Shown here in pieces: positions 1 to 11,800 of a stretch of DNA of 64,000 bases. Positions within the stretch are counted from its first letter, which is position 1, and every line of letters begins with the position of its first letter. Source of the stretch: Otis tarda (Eukaryota > Chordata > Aves > Otidiformes > Otididae). The notes below the pieces were generated by a model. The model did no database searches and was not told the DNA's origin. It saw nothing but the letters and a program-made list of their open reading frames with translations. Made by a program: the position numbers and the translations under genes. The DNA lies in the NCBI GenBank assembly GCA_026413225.1, contig CM048553.1, forward strand, positions 148,297,690 through 148,361,689, read 5' to 3'.

Positions 1-3000
1 TGGAGATAGGGAGAGTAAGATAGCCTAGGGAAGCAATACTGTATGTTTCCTTTATTCTTATACATACGATGTGCTAAAGACAGAACCGAGAATAAGATGG
101 TTGATCTGACTGAGTTTGGTCTCAACTAGTACTGTGATTGTTAAGGTCTTACACAGACCTTAACCTTTCTCTGTTTGAGAAAGGGATTATTGCATACAGT
201 AGGGTTGTTTTCCTCTTTACCTTTGATAAATCTTTTTCTTTTAAGCCACATCATCTTTTCAAGAGACAAGAACAGTTCATTTGGTTAGCCTTTTTTTTAT
301 TTAACTTCTGCAGATTTTTGGATGGTGGGAGAGAGCTCATACCAGTATCTTTAATGATGACTTCTGCAGATTGAATCTGAGTGGTGCTGCTGCCACTCAG
401 GCTCTAACAGAAGGTTGCATCCAACTGCACCATGGGATAATGCAGTGGTGTTCTGAGATTAGAGGCTCTGCTCCCACACCAAATGAAAAAAATGGGAATC
501 AAAAGAAATCCATCTTGAGTGAGCCCAAAGCAAGACCACAAAAATCATGAAAAAGTAAGCTTTAGTGCTGGAGACTTCAGTATCTCCAGTTATTCAGCTT
601 GCAAAAGAGAAGGTGGATGAATGCCTTAATGCCTCTATGCATGTACTTGATGGAAGAGATAACTGACAAAGGTGGTCCATAATCAGATAGCATCCATTTT
701 GAACTCAGACAAACTGGCCCAAAATAGTACACAGTTTTCTGGATGGAATAGTAAGGATTGAATAGTTTGAGATTTGGAGAGTTCTTTGGAGAAGTGGGGG
801 AGATACCATTAGCATTCTATTTTTTTGTTGGGCTGCAGAACAGAACAGCCTGCATTAATGTTAACATGTCTGCAGAATTTATAGAAATTGTGACAAAAGA
901 CTGAAAACAACATGGTTTTCATGGTTTTCTATAAAAGTCAGGACCTTTTTTTTCCCCTAATAATGCACAAGTGTCTAAAAGTATTCTTTGTTTTGCTTTG
1001 CATTCTTGAGAAAGATGAAGGTTATTCCTATCTTTCACATGTCAGCCTTTGCCTGGAACTGAAAAACTGGGAAGGGTGAAAGCTGTTCTGCAGTAGTATA
1101 TTTGTTCCAGGTGAATGGTTAATGAATCTTTCTCTGAGATTCAAAGCCACTATCTCCATTAGGATAACAAAGAAACTACTGTTCTGTTCAGTTTGGTGGG
1201 ATTTTTTCCTAAGTAAAGTGTAACTATCTTGAAGTATCTCACCAGAAACTGCTGGAAGCTTTGTCTCACTCAGTTTGCTGTGGCTCAGCCGTTCACTGTT
1301 TTGAAGATCAGAATACTTCAGTCTAATCAAAGTCCTTTGGGTTCCTATAGGAGTATTTGGCTATAAGTTAATGTACCGAAAACACAAAGTTAGAAATTAT
1401 CTAAAGGTCTGCCCTGACCATAAGCTCCAGGAGTCTATTAAATTAATGGCTCCCTCACTTGCGCATTCAAGTGGAAACCAGGCAGATAGTCATGGCTTTA
1501 CTCAATTATGACCAAAATCTATGCAAAAGTAACCAATTTCACTTTGACTTCCCCGCAATGAGTCTTTTCCATTCCCAGAAATAAGGCTCCAAAATCAAAA
1601 AGGGTTTGAAAATTGATCAGAGTTGAGGCTACTTTAGTCCTTTGAGTGATCAACAAAACAAAAAGAAAGTTCAGCACATCTAGCACAGCAGGATGAAATA
1701 GGAACCTAAATTTCAGAGAAAAAGAAAACGTGGAAAAATTATAGTAAACCCTTAAAGAAAAAAAGTATGTATCTTCTTAAACTGAAATCCCCTATATTTC
1801 ATTGATAAATTTTGAGATAATGTATTTGTCAAAAAAAGCAATCATGAAAAGTAAGTAATCTGCATATTTCATATCTATATGAAATATAATATTTCAAGTT
1901 TATTCCAATCTTATTACTAACTTTCTTATTTAAGGCAGTTTACAATAAAAAAAAAGACATTGCTTATACCATTTAAAATTAAAAAAAAATATAATGAAGC
2001 TATAATACTAGTGTATTTGGTGTATTTGGAACCTATGTTATATTCTTAATTTTGTTTGAAGATAGGTGTACATGGAAATCAGATCTGTCCTCACCTCAGT
2101 GCTTCATCAGGACCTCTTTGTGAACAGCTGGTGTATAGAACTATTGGTGAGGGAGCAGGAGGGGGCAGACATCTTCTGTGCTGCATGAGCAGAGATATCT
2201 TGCTCTTACCAATATCAGTTTACTTACCCTCTACAAGGACAAGAGTTTTGTGTAACCATCTGTCCATAGTTTTGATCTGCAACCAAATACTCAGTCTTCT
2301 ACCTCCAATATTTACTTGAAAAACTGCAATGAGCAACTTCTCTCAAACTTCTCTAATATTAATTTTTTTTCCCACCCAGAATGCTACAGTGCAGAAGAAT
2401 ACTGTGAATGTCTAGCATCAGAACATATCATAAAATAGGCAAAATCTTCAGCCCTCAGTTTGTTGATCTGATGTTATTTCTCAAGACAAAGAACACTTTT
2501 TAAAGTGATGACAACTCTCTTCAGTGCTGATGTGTCTTTAGGGCAGACCATAGGAAGGAGACATAATGTGCTAATTTTACCCTTTAGGGTTAATAAATTT
2601 GGCTATTTGTATTGATTTTATTTGTACATCATAAATACATGTTAAATTCAGCATTGCTTCTTCCTCATTTCTCTCAGAACTGCAATAAGCACGGCCTTGG
2701 TGTGAATCTACTGTATTTTAACTTTTCTCTCTTCACTTTAAGGTGCAAAATATGAGACATGTTATAAATTATGATAGGAGTAACATGTATCAAAGGTCCC
2801 TTGCTAAGCAATGATACAGTGTACATACCGTGGAAAATCATTTATCAAATATAAGCAAGGGAATTGATGTTACAAAAAGTTGATTTCTACAAAATCCCTG
2901 GAAAATTATATCACTAAACAGGTAGTTTAATAGATCTAAAGAAATTAGGCTAAGCCGATGTATTCTCTTTATTAAAGGGATTTACTGTGTTACAAATCTC

Positions 3001-3133
3001 ATTTGTCTTGTTGGAGACAAATTAAAGTCAAAAACACTTGAATGAAGAGTGATTCTTACAAAAATGCTAGGTTGTACTACCAGTATGAGGTGGACACTTC
3101 TTGCACAGTTTCCCTATTATCAGATACTGCACC
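1..3133. other. Gene-poor A/T-rich DNA, nothing recognised
   Basis: No transposon end, RNA gene or protein family was recognised. Open frames of 78-100 codons (138-374 +, 1028-1330 -, 2056-2319 +) have no family resemblance, no low-complexity-free domain pattern and no plausible exon context, so I treat them as chance openings. Confidence 0.6.
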
Positions 3134-3138
3134 CCCAT
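3134..3138. repeat. 5' target-site duplication of LTR copy 1 (cccat)
   Basis: The five bases cccat directly before the TG of the LTR are repeated directly after its terminal CA at 4013-4017. A 5-bp duplication is the integration footprint used by ERVL-like and some other retroviral integrases; ERV1 usually gives 4 and ERVK 6. This fixes both LTR boundaries. Confidence 0.8.
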
Positions 3139-4012
3139 TGTTCTGGTTTTGTTTGCGGGGGGTGTGGGGGGGGCACGGCTAAGGTGGTAGCTTCTGTAGG
3201 AAACTGCTAGAAGTCACTCCCCTTTGTTTAGTGGACTCAGCTGGGCCTAGGGTGGACCTGCTGCTGGCCAAGGCCGAGCCAATTGGTTGCAGAATGTCCC
3301 ATGATAATGCCTCTGCAATAATGTATTTAAGAAGGGGGAAACAGGAAAAAAGAAAGAAGGAGAAGATGTGAAGCAGCTGAGTGGGGGCAGAGAGGGGGAG
3401 GTGCAAGCGTTGTGGGCCTTGCAGGCCTCACCCTCTGGCCTCTTGCCAGGCAGCCAACTGGGCCCAACTCGGCCCAGCTGCAAGAAGTGGAGAGGAGATG
3501 AGAAGTGAATAAGATGTAAAAAGGAGGGACTGTTCTAGAGGGACTGCACCCTGTGGAAGAGATGACCCACGCTGGAGCAGTTTCACAAAGGACTGTGGTG
3601 TATGGGTGGGACCCCATGCTGGAGCAGAGGAGGAATGTGAGGAGTTCTCCCGATGATGAAGCAGTGGTATGAAACAACGCATGATGAACTGACCGCGACC
3701 CCCATTCCCTCTTCCCCCCTGTGCTGCTTGGGAAGTGAGGTAGTAGAGATAATGTTAAGCCTGGGAAGAGGGAGGGGTAGGGGGGAAGTTATCTTGTTCC
3801 CTGTCTCATTCTCCTGCTAGTTTTAGAAATAGATGAGTATTTCCCCAAGTCGAGTCTGTTTTGCCTGTGATGGTAACTTTAAGGATTTCTCCCCATCCTT
3901 ATCTCAAACCTTGAGCTGTTTTCCTTATATTATCTCCCCCTATTCTCTCGGAGGGTGGGGGAGTGAGAGAGAGACTGCGTAGTCTGGTCCCGGTCAGGGC
4001 TGAACTACGACA
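3139..4012 (+). mobile_element. Solo LTR, copy 1 of an avian ERV family (shorter variant, 874 bp)
   Basis: The element runs TG...CA, ends in tacgaca and is flanked by a perfect 5-bp duplication (cccat). It aligns along its whole length with 14592-15733. U3 carries ccaattgg (3279-3286) and a TATA-like tatttaag (3324-3331) about 40 bp later. The poly(A) signal at the position of aataaa in copy 2 has decayed (gaaataga, near 3826-3833). No primer-binding site, gag, pol or env follows, so this is a solo LTR left by recombination between two LTRs. Compared with copy 2 it lacks about 268 bp between roughly 3520 and 3535. Several CpG sites present in copy 2 are TpG or CpA here. The family resembles common avian ERVL-like LTRs; the exact subfamily is not determined. 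Open frames on the minus strand inside it (75-116 codons) are incidental. Confidence 0.85.
3279..3331 (+). promoter_or_regulatory. LTR copy 1 core promoter remnant (CCAAT box + TATA)
   Basis: ccaattgg at 3279-3286 lies about 40 bp upstream of tatttaag at 3324-3331. The same spacing occurs in copy 2. This is the expected U3 promoter layout; whether it is still active cannot be judged from sequence. Confidence 0.5.
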
Positions 4013-4017
4013 CCCAT
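4013..4017. repeat. 3' target-site duplication of LTR copy 1 (cccat)
   Basis: Exact repeat of 3134-3138, immediately after the terminal CA of the LTR. Confidence 0.8.
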
Positions 4018-7000
4018 ACAAAGACAAAAGCCTGTCTTTCACGTGTTTTGGGCACATGCAGAAACACATTCACTCTTTCAGTCAGCTTTGCGGCAAATCA
4101 ATGGAGAGGAAGAAACAAAGGCAGAGAAAGTAGCATATATGCAGAATATAAATAAAATTATTTGAAGGATAAAGCCTTATACTAATGAATTTGGAGAGAT
4201 TAAATATTTTAATAGAAAATAAGCAATTTTATATTATATTTTATGCACATCTGGCTTTTATATCTATGTATAAAGACAAAGGAGCTAAATAATTCATGCA
4301 TAAATCAAAGCCATGGACTCTTGAAATATCTATGTTCATTTCATTGCAAATAATCAGCTTCTTTCCTTAAAATTTTTCCAGTTTTAAAAAAAAAATAAAG
4401 TAGGCTTAGAAATTAAGAACTGGAGAAGTCTTCACTGTCTTCAGAACTTTTATAACCCTATGTTTCTTCCTGGGATGAAGGTCATGTGGAAGTCTGAAAA
4501 GCAGTACTGAATTTTAAACAGTGATAGTAGAACAAGTGGAAGAGTTGCTGTCTTAAAGAGAAAGGAATAGAGAGACTGAATGTGGATACAAAAATCTGAA
4601 CAGGCCATTCAGTTAGTGTTATTAACGCTAGTGAAGGACTTTGTGGGAGAATTTCTGTGCTTCTTCAAGTTGAATCTAATATCTCACCTCTCATTCTAAA
4701 CAACGTAATTTAGAAATTGATGCTGACCACAGTAGGTGCCACTCAAGAATGCAGACAAAGACCTAGTTTTTTCCCCTCTAAAATACAGCATCTGAGACAT
4801 CAAAATTGTTCCTTGCACTCCATCCAGACTTCAGATAAGGAGCTGAATAAGAACTAGAGATAAGAATTACTCATGGATGCTCATGTATATCTCCCCTTCA
4901 CCCACAAAAATCAATTTAACCCTCAATAAGGGACACACTCCTACATAGTAAGGTTCTAAACTTAGGCACTCACAGGTTCTTCCTTGTTTTTCTAGTCTGC
5001 TTTGCCCATATAGTTCTGCCAGCTTCAAAGATTATCCACTCTTATTGCATTTTTTTTTATTATCTCGCTCAAAGGAAATATTTAAATCTTGCCTAAGTTC
5101 CCTCTCTATTAATATCCACCTGATAACACAAGTTTCTGGCTGAAGAACAGAAGTTGCTAAACCCTATAAAGATACCATGGTACCACAGGAAGGCATATGT
5201 CTGCATGCATCTACACACTTGATCTTCTTGACTTCTCTGTCAAGCTAATATTTGTATTAGCAAAAGACCTGAAGGAGGTAGAAAAAAAAATAGATCTATT
5301 TGGACAGGGACATTGCAGTGGGGCTTAGGTAACCTTAGACAAGGACAGATTATTAAGAGACTGAGTTTTAAAAGCAGACATGGGAGATTATAACATTGTG
5401 TTTAGATCAGGATCAAGTTGCTCCTGTATAAATGAAATGTATTCAGTCACAGGACCTTTGCAGTCACTTTCCAGATTCAATGACCTTGTCAGAAAGCTCA
5501 GAGCTGATATATCTCATTACTTCTACAAGGAAGATAACTAGTCTTTAGGGATTCTTAAATACACATAAACAGATTCAGGACTTTCAGTATGAACATAAGG
5601 TACTAGCTGCAGTTTACCAACATCTTCATTAACTTACCTACATCTTAAGAGAATGTCTCTATCATGTCCTAACCTGACTTGTGTTCTGTTTCAGGCTTGG
5701 AAAACTTTGTGATGGGTGGCTTTTTGGTAAACACATTCCACTTCTGGCATTCACTTCTCCTTTTCTGACCACTGCTGTCATCTGACACGAGGCAATGAGA
5801 TAACAGTTCTGTGCGAAAGCTCAGTCATCTTGGTCAGTGTCCCTCTCAGTGCTTCAGGGTCCATGGGAAGAAAATCCCTAATTTTTTTATTTTTTGTTCC
5901 TGTTATAGACTCTTAGGGAAAATGAGGACCAGAAATAATATCCCTTTGAAAAAAAATGACAGGCTTGTTGTAATGGTAATAAGTTCTTTGGATAATATTA
6001 CAGGCTTACCTTTAGGGTGTGTCAAGGAATGTTTCCGTCTTACAGCTGATGCCAACAATATTCTTGAAGTTATAAAGAACTTGAGGAAGAGTTTTGGGCT
6101 CTACATTGATAAGTGGTCCAAAGCCAATTTTGAACCTAATATTCACAGATAGGAAATAATTGAGATATGAACAAACTTTAAAAATACTCTATTTAATCAA
6201 ATAATTTTTTGAGGCTAGTGATTTAGAAGTAGGTCATTTTCCTTCTTTGTGGATGTTGCCAGAAACTTCACTCAGGAACAAGGTCTATGAACTTACTACA
6301 CAAACTGCTGTCTTGGGCTTGCAGGTGAAAAGATCTGTCTGTCTGGCTCTTTCCTTATTGTGTGACACAGATAGCACTGGATCAAATGGTGCTACTATTT
6401 TAGTGTTTGTAGGAAACACAGGTATTTTTAAAAAAGCTAATAAAATAGCATGCAAAGTCTCATAACATTGTAAATCTGGAGATTATCCTGCTGTTTCTCC
6501 ACAGTCCATCACTATAAATCAACTTTTGTTTGTTATCAAGAAAAAGTTGTCTCAAGAAAACCATCTGAGTAGTAAGCTGAAAAGGAAATGTCAGCTGGAG
6601 AGTTTTATCTTGAAATTGTGTCTTCTGCAGATTCTGCCTCTTATTGAATTCTACCAGAAGTCATTTTTTACCCCACATGAATGTTAGTCAGAAGCTCTCC
6701 ATATCTCAATGGGAAAAAAAAAGTGTTTAAAAAGTACCACAGTTCCTGGACTTGAATTCAAGACTCTCCTTCCTCCTAAATACTTTGGTTATTAATCTAG
6801 TTTTTTGTATCTCTCTTTCTGAATTATTGATTCTTGACTTCTGTTTATGCACAGTGGATGTCTCAGGAGATGGGTTTGTGAATGCTTCCATCTCAGTACA
6901 TCCTATACACTCATTTCTCAAGCACTAAGCTAAGAGCATTTTGTGTTGTGAAAAATGTGCACTTCGTTATCTTGAGACAAAGGAAACTGAATTCTTGTCT

Positions 7001-7835
7001 CCTACAAAGAGCTAAACGTTGAATACAGACACAGCTTACTCCTCCAGTTGTTTTTTAAAAGAAAACTGCACTGCAAATGCTGCAAATTTTGATAAGGTAA
7101 GTATCCAAAAATAAGTCTATGATTGATTATAGATTGATATAGATTATAAAATTGGGAGTGAGATAGATATTATAAATTTCCTCTCCAAATGTTGTAATCT
7201 TCACTAAACCTTCCAAATGGTAGGAACAGAAACACCTTCAGTCAAAAGTTCAAATTTCCTGTTTAGTTTTTATCAGTACAAACTAGTGAGCAGCAAGGGG
7301 TACTTCACAAAGAATTGCTATTCCCATTTAAAGCAAACAAAAAAAAATCAAATTATGCTAACCTCATATTTAAAGGTTTTAATGCAGTATTCTGTTTAGA
7401 AGATTTATTTCATCTTCATTTTAGAACTTTTTTCATCTCACATGTTCAAATTTCTTTTTTCTTTTTGGGATCACTTTTTTTTTGTCATGGTCATGCACTG
7501 CAATGACCTTATACATCACTCCTTCTGGAAATCTCAGTTGCTGTCACCAAACCATAATGTACTAACAAAAATGCTTCTTATAGTTCTAAACATTTTTTTT
7601 CTTATTTAAATTACAACTATTCTGAGCTCAGTTTTTGAGTTAGTAACTAGCAATGTGGGGACAGAAATTAAATTTGTTGTAGTCGACAGAAAAAAATCCT
7701 CCACTGATTTCCACAGGCTTTTAAAAAACATCTAACTGTAACATATTTCAGTCCATTTCTTTTATGCACTCAGCTTATTTTCTCAAGAGGATGGACTTTA
7801 AGGATTTTGCTCCAGGCATGCAGTAGAAGCTTTAA
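4018..7835. other. Gene-poor DNA with two unexplained short plus-strand ORFs
   Basis: No transposon or RNA gene was recognised. Two plus-strand frames, 5811-6152 (113 codons) and 6247-6465 (72 codons), lie close together. Neither resembles a known family; the first is rich in K, N, I and F, as expected for random A/T-rich sequence. No convincing splice-bounded exon was seen. I treat both as chance, with some doubt. Confidence 0.5.
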
Positions 7836-7895
7836 TATTTTAACCTTTCTGTATCTTAGATCCTTCATCTGTTTGAAGGGGATAACAACATTTGC
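7836..7895 (+). repeat. MIR-like (CORE-SINE) relic
   Basis: The stretch taacctttctgtatctta followed by cttcatctgtttgaagggga keeps the order of the MIR core (TTAACCTctCTGTgcCTcAGttTCcTCATCTGTaaaatGGGGATAA) with scattered substitutions. MIR-type SINEs are ancient amniote repeats, so heavy decay is expected. No flanking duplication survives. Confidence 0.55.
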
Positions 7896-8462
7896 TGATG
7901 GAAATGGGAAGCTTTTTTGGCCAAATCATGATCCTTCTCATGTAAGTAGCTCCTTTAAGATAGGTAGGGAAGTTCTAACAAGGAAAATTACCAAAATTTA
8001 GCTTTTCATGCTCCTGAAGGACTTTGAAATCAGTGGTAAACAATCTACAAGTGCAAAAGGTTAGTGTGGTTGCTTAACTACAAGATTAACGTGTGCTCTG
8101 CACCTGTTTGATGTATATCTTTCCTACCTTCCCTTGACACCACTCTGGATCATAATCAGCCTGTGTCTGCACTATGCACCGTCAAGTCCTTCCCTAAATA
8201 TCAGATAGTGTACAACTTTGTCATTTGTCTTGTAATTACATTTTCTCTTCCTGGAGGCAGTAAATCTACCATAGGATATTAAAGTCTTTCAATACTTTGG
8301 GAGGGTGTGGAGTTATTTGCACCTTAAGTGTCTATCCACCTAATCAGTACTGCACTGGTTTAAAACCAGATTCATTTCCAGGGAAATGCTTTCAGAGTAA
8401 GTATACTATTGAGACTCAGGAATTTTTTTTTTTTTTCAGAGGTGGTAGGTTCTTCACATGTT
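7896..8462. other. No recognised feature
   Basis: Nothing supportable was seen except a 14-base T run near 8424-8437. Confidence 0.5.
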
Positions 8463-8508
8463 GGCACAGCTACTTAACCTTATCGCTCAAATGGAGATGA
8501 TCATTTGA
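8463..8508 (+). repeat. Possible MIR-like relic cut by the following LTR
   Basis: cttaaccttatcgctcaaat followed by ggagatgatc resembles the same MIR core segment (TTAACCT...TCATCTGTAAAATGGGGATAAT). It stops where the LTR at 8509 begins, as expected if the LTR landed in an old SINE. It is short and weak. Confidence 0.3.
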
Positions 8509-8878
8509 TGTTGGGGGTGATGAATATGAGAAGCCTTGGGACTGAAAAATAAGGGACTTTCTAAGAGAAGCAAAATCGAGGACACCTGGTGGTGGGAAAA
8601 AGATAAGGGACACCCGGTGGTAGTTAGAGGAACTATGGGTATAAAAGCATGGAAACAGTAAGAATAGTGTGTTCTCTGCCTAGCTTGCAGTAGGGTCTGA
8701 GACTTTGCTCTACATGACTGGGTTATGCTGTAACAACTGGACTATGCTATAAACAACTACACACTGATATTTTGACACAGGATACTTTGTTCATTAGAGC
8801 TGATAAATTCTTCGGAGTCCTGCAGCAAAAGGTGCTACAGAAGTAATTACAAAACTTGGGTTAGAAATCTGAAATACA
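8509..8878 (+). mobile_element. Candidate solo LTR of a second ERV family
   Basis: The segment starts tgttggggg, has a clear TATA box (tataaaag, 8640-8647), a gataaattc poly(A)-like site (8801-8809) and ends in ctaca (8839) or ataca (8878). The later end gives flanks tttga (8504-8508) and attga (8879-8883), a 4-of-5 match, so I prefer it; the earlier end gives no duplication. Just upstream of the TATA box, two related blocks, gacacctggtggtggg (8581-8596) and gacacccggtggta (8609-8622), look like a duplicated enhancer-type motif. No primer-binding site or internal genes follow. It is unrelated by eye to the LTRs at 3139 and 14592. LTR structure is likely; family and exact end are uncertain. 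Confidence 0.55.
8640..8647 (+). promoter_or_regulatory. TATA box of the LTR at 8509
   Basis: Canonical tataaaag preceded by gggt, 131 bp into the element. It would start transcription near 8670 in the + direction. Confidence 0.5.
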
Positions 8879-11800
8879 ATTGAATTCTGTCATCTTGGAA
8901 GACTCAGATGGTGGTTCTCTCCAGCAGTCAGCCCAGCTGAATTCTAGTTTTGGGATGGAGGCACCAAGAATAGTTTCAAGCTCCAGGAAGGTAAAATATT
9001 TGGGACTTCCCTGTTTTCTCCATGTTCCACTACCAGTTCCTTGCCATCATCTTATGCCAGCAACTCAGTGTGGGAATCCTAATCAGGCAACACCAAAACC
9101 TTTTTCTATTATTTCTTATTTTCCTTAAGCCCTCTGGCCCACTTAATGTTGCTGAGTCCTAGGGGAACTCCCTCTTCTCTGCTACCTACTTTCTGACCCT
9201 GCCTTTGCAAACAGCTGTTCTGACATCTTCTGTGCCCCTTACTCACATTAGTTTTTGCATTTGGCTCCTGGCATGTTTTTCCTATCCATTTTATTTAGGA
9301 GAAATGGGGGGTGCCAGGATCACAGCACACAGTCCAGCAGCATGCCTGGAGCCAGTCTCCAGGTAACCAGAGTAAGTATGTTAGCTGACTGTCATCCCAC
9401 CCCGATGGCGATCCCTGTGTAGCTGCAGAGTCCATATAGCTGCCTGTTTTAAATACCAATCATCATAATGGTAACAACATATTCAGTACACTTTGAAGAA
9501 TTACCATCAACAAGGTTGTTTCTTTATGCTTGCCTAGTCAATAAAATTTACATAATATCTAATTCAGGTACAATACTAGTCCATAAAAATTATAGGTAGG
9601 GAATACATCAAACAGAATTCAAATTATCTGTGTGTTCTGTGTCAAAGAAATATCTACAAAACCTAGAGAAAAATTACATATTAACCTTCAATTTTATGAG
9701 TTCTACTTTTGAGAAGTATGAGAAAGTTTAACCTTGCTTATAGGAAAATCACATTAAGAGACACTGAATAAAACCCCTGTTCTTTATATCCACACTTTGG
9801 AAGACTGTTAACAGGTTCCAAGCACACCTAATGCTCCTTAGTTTCTTAAAATCATGTTTAAAGCACACCATTGGTCCACAAATAAAAGGGTAATAGGTCA
9901 ACATGTAAGAAATAAGGACTATATTTTATATGGTTTGTCTGGTATTTTCCTTTATCCATAAATGTTAGTACACTTCTTCCAGATTTCTGAGATATTATGT
10001 CATAGTAATGTTGCTTACCTGCAAAAGTAAAAAAAATAAAGTAATATTTACACAAATTATGTGCAAATGTTATGCACACCCTGTGATTGCGTGATGAATT
10101 ATTGAAGGATACTTTCACAAATATTTATCATTAAATGTTAATCTTGTTGATTGTAAAATACAAATAAATTTGAATTTAATGCTATCACAATATTAATGCT
10201 TTCAGAGACAGACTGTAATAACCATAGGGATACAAAACAGATTGGAATTCTGAAAATAAATTATTACTTGGGAGTCCAGTGCAACTGCAAAGTAGCTGTA
10301 TCATATCTCCCATATGCCTTATGTACTGGCCTTTCACTAATAGTGGATATGTAACAATAACATAGTTTTCTACTTTAAAGTCTAGATTTACTTTACAATG
10401 CAGTTGCTCTACATTATATTGATCAATAAAAGTAGTTCTAAGACTAGGTGTAAGAGAATCACATCGGTAATCAATGATGTTGAATTGCAATGTACATCCT
10501 TATAAAATAAAATAATGTACTGCACTAGGATTTCTGATCTACATATCATTCATAAATATTTACAGAAGTGGTGTATCTAGAAACTAGAGTTTTGATCTCC
10601 TGCATGTAATAGGTGGCTTTCCAAAGATCTTGCATCAAATAAGACGAACAGAAGAAACAACAGAAGTAAAAAAAGGAAAGCTGTAACACAAAAGCAGTCA
10701 ACATAAAAATGACAAAACTTGTGTAGACATTCAGGCAGTGTAATAGATTCCCTGTCACCTTTTCCAGACAGTCAAACTAGGATCTGAGAAAACATTCCTG
10801 CTATCGTTACTTCCCTGCACAAATCTGACCTTCAGATAATAGAAAACATGAAGTGATAGGAGAAAGGTGAGAGAATACAGCCCAAATTTTAATATTATGT
10901 TCCATTTTTTCCCGAGACTTTGATTCAAACTCATTTCCTCAACATAAGAGGAAAGCTATATTTTCTCTTTTAAAGGTTCATTTAGACAAAGCCATTGGGA
11001 AAAAGAAAAAAAAAATCAGAGATTAAAAAAAAAAGTCTGTTTCATAAATTTGTTTTTGATATACTTATTGTTTTTCTACATATTGTGTTGCTTCAAGAAA
11101 ATTATTAACTCATAAAATTATAAAATTTCTCAGACAAATAGACCTTTCAGAATTGGGCTTCAGTTTGTCAGCCTGATTTCCCCTTTGCCCAATTTCTGTC
11201 ACTGCTCATGATGCACAGGTACCAATGGTTTGATTAGACAACCTAGAAATAATTAAAACTCTTGCCTGTAGTCTCTATGGCAATTGTCCCCATTTCCCAA
11301 ATAGAACCTTCTAATTAAACCCAAAGTCCGTCATTTGCTGAAGTTCACATTTCAAAGCTCAGGACATGTTTTCATAGAGAAGCAGTAAAGAACTACAAAG
11401 CCCTTGAGCCCTTAGGAACCTACACACGATACAAGAGGAGTTTTCTCTTTTTCTTCTTCTCCTGCTGCTCAGAGGAAATGTCTAAATGACAGGCCTAACA
11501 TTCTTCTTATTATAGTTTCCTTCCACAGATCAGTGTACCCGCAATTATTTTGTGCACAGTGGTATGACTTTACTATGAAGAGGTTTTCTCAGGAGTTTCC
11601 AAGAGGATGAGAATTTGGAATCAATATCTACATCCCTTCAGATGGAGAAGGCATTGAACTTGCTGCTTTCTACAGAGTGGCCCAGCATTCACAGGAGATA
11701 TGAGGATGTCTCCTTTCCTGCACATTCAAAAAAAAAAAAAAATCTTTCAGTCCACTGGTTTGTTCATATTAATATGGGCAAACAAGGCTAGAATTTTCTT

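Noticed and set aside
3179..3682. Antisense frames of 75-116 codons in LTR copy 1
   Set aside because: Shadows of the LTR, overlapping in several frames, with no recognisable domain.
5811..6465. Pair of plus-strand frames (113 and 72 codons) as a possible two-exon gene
   Set aside because: No family match, residue content typical of random A/T-rich DNA, no convincing splice-bounded coding segment.
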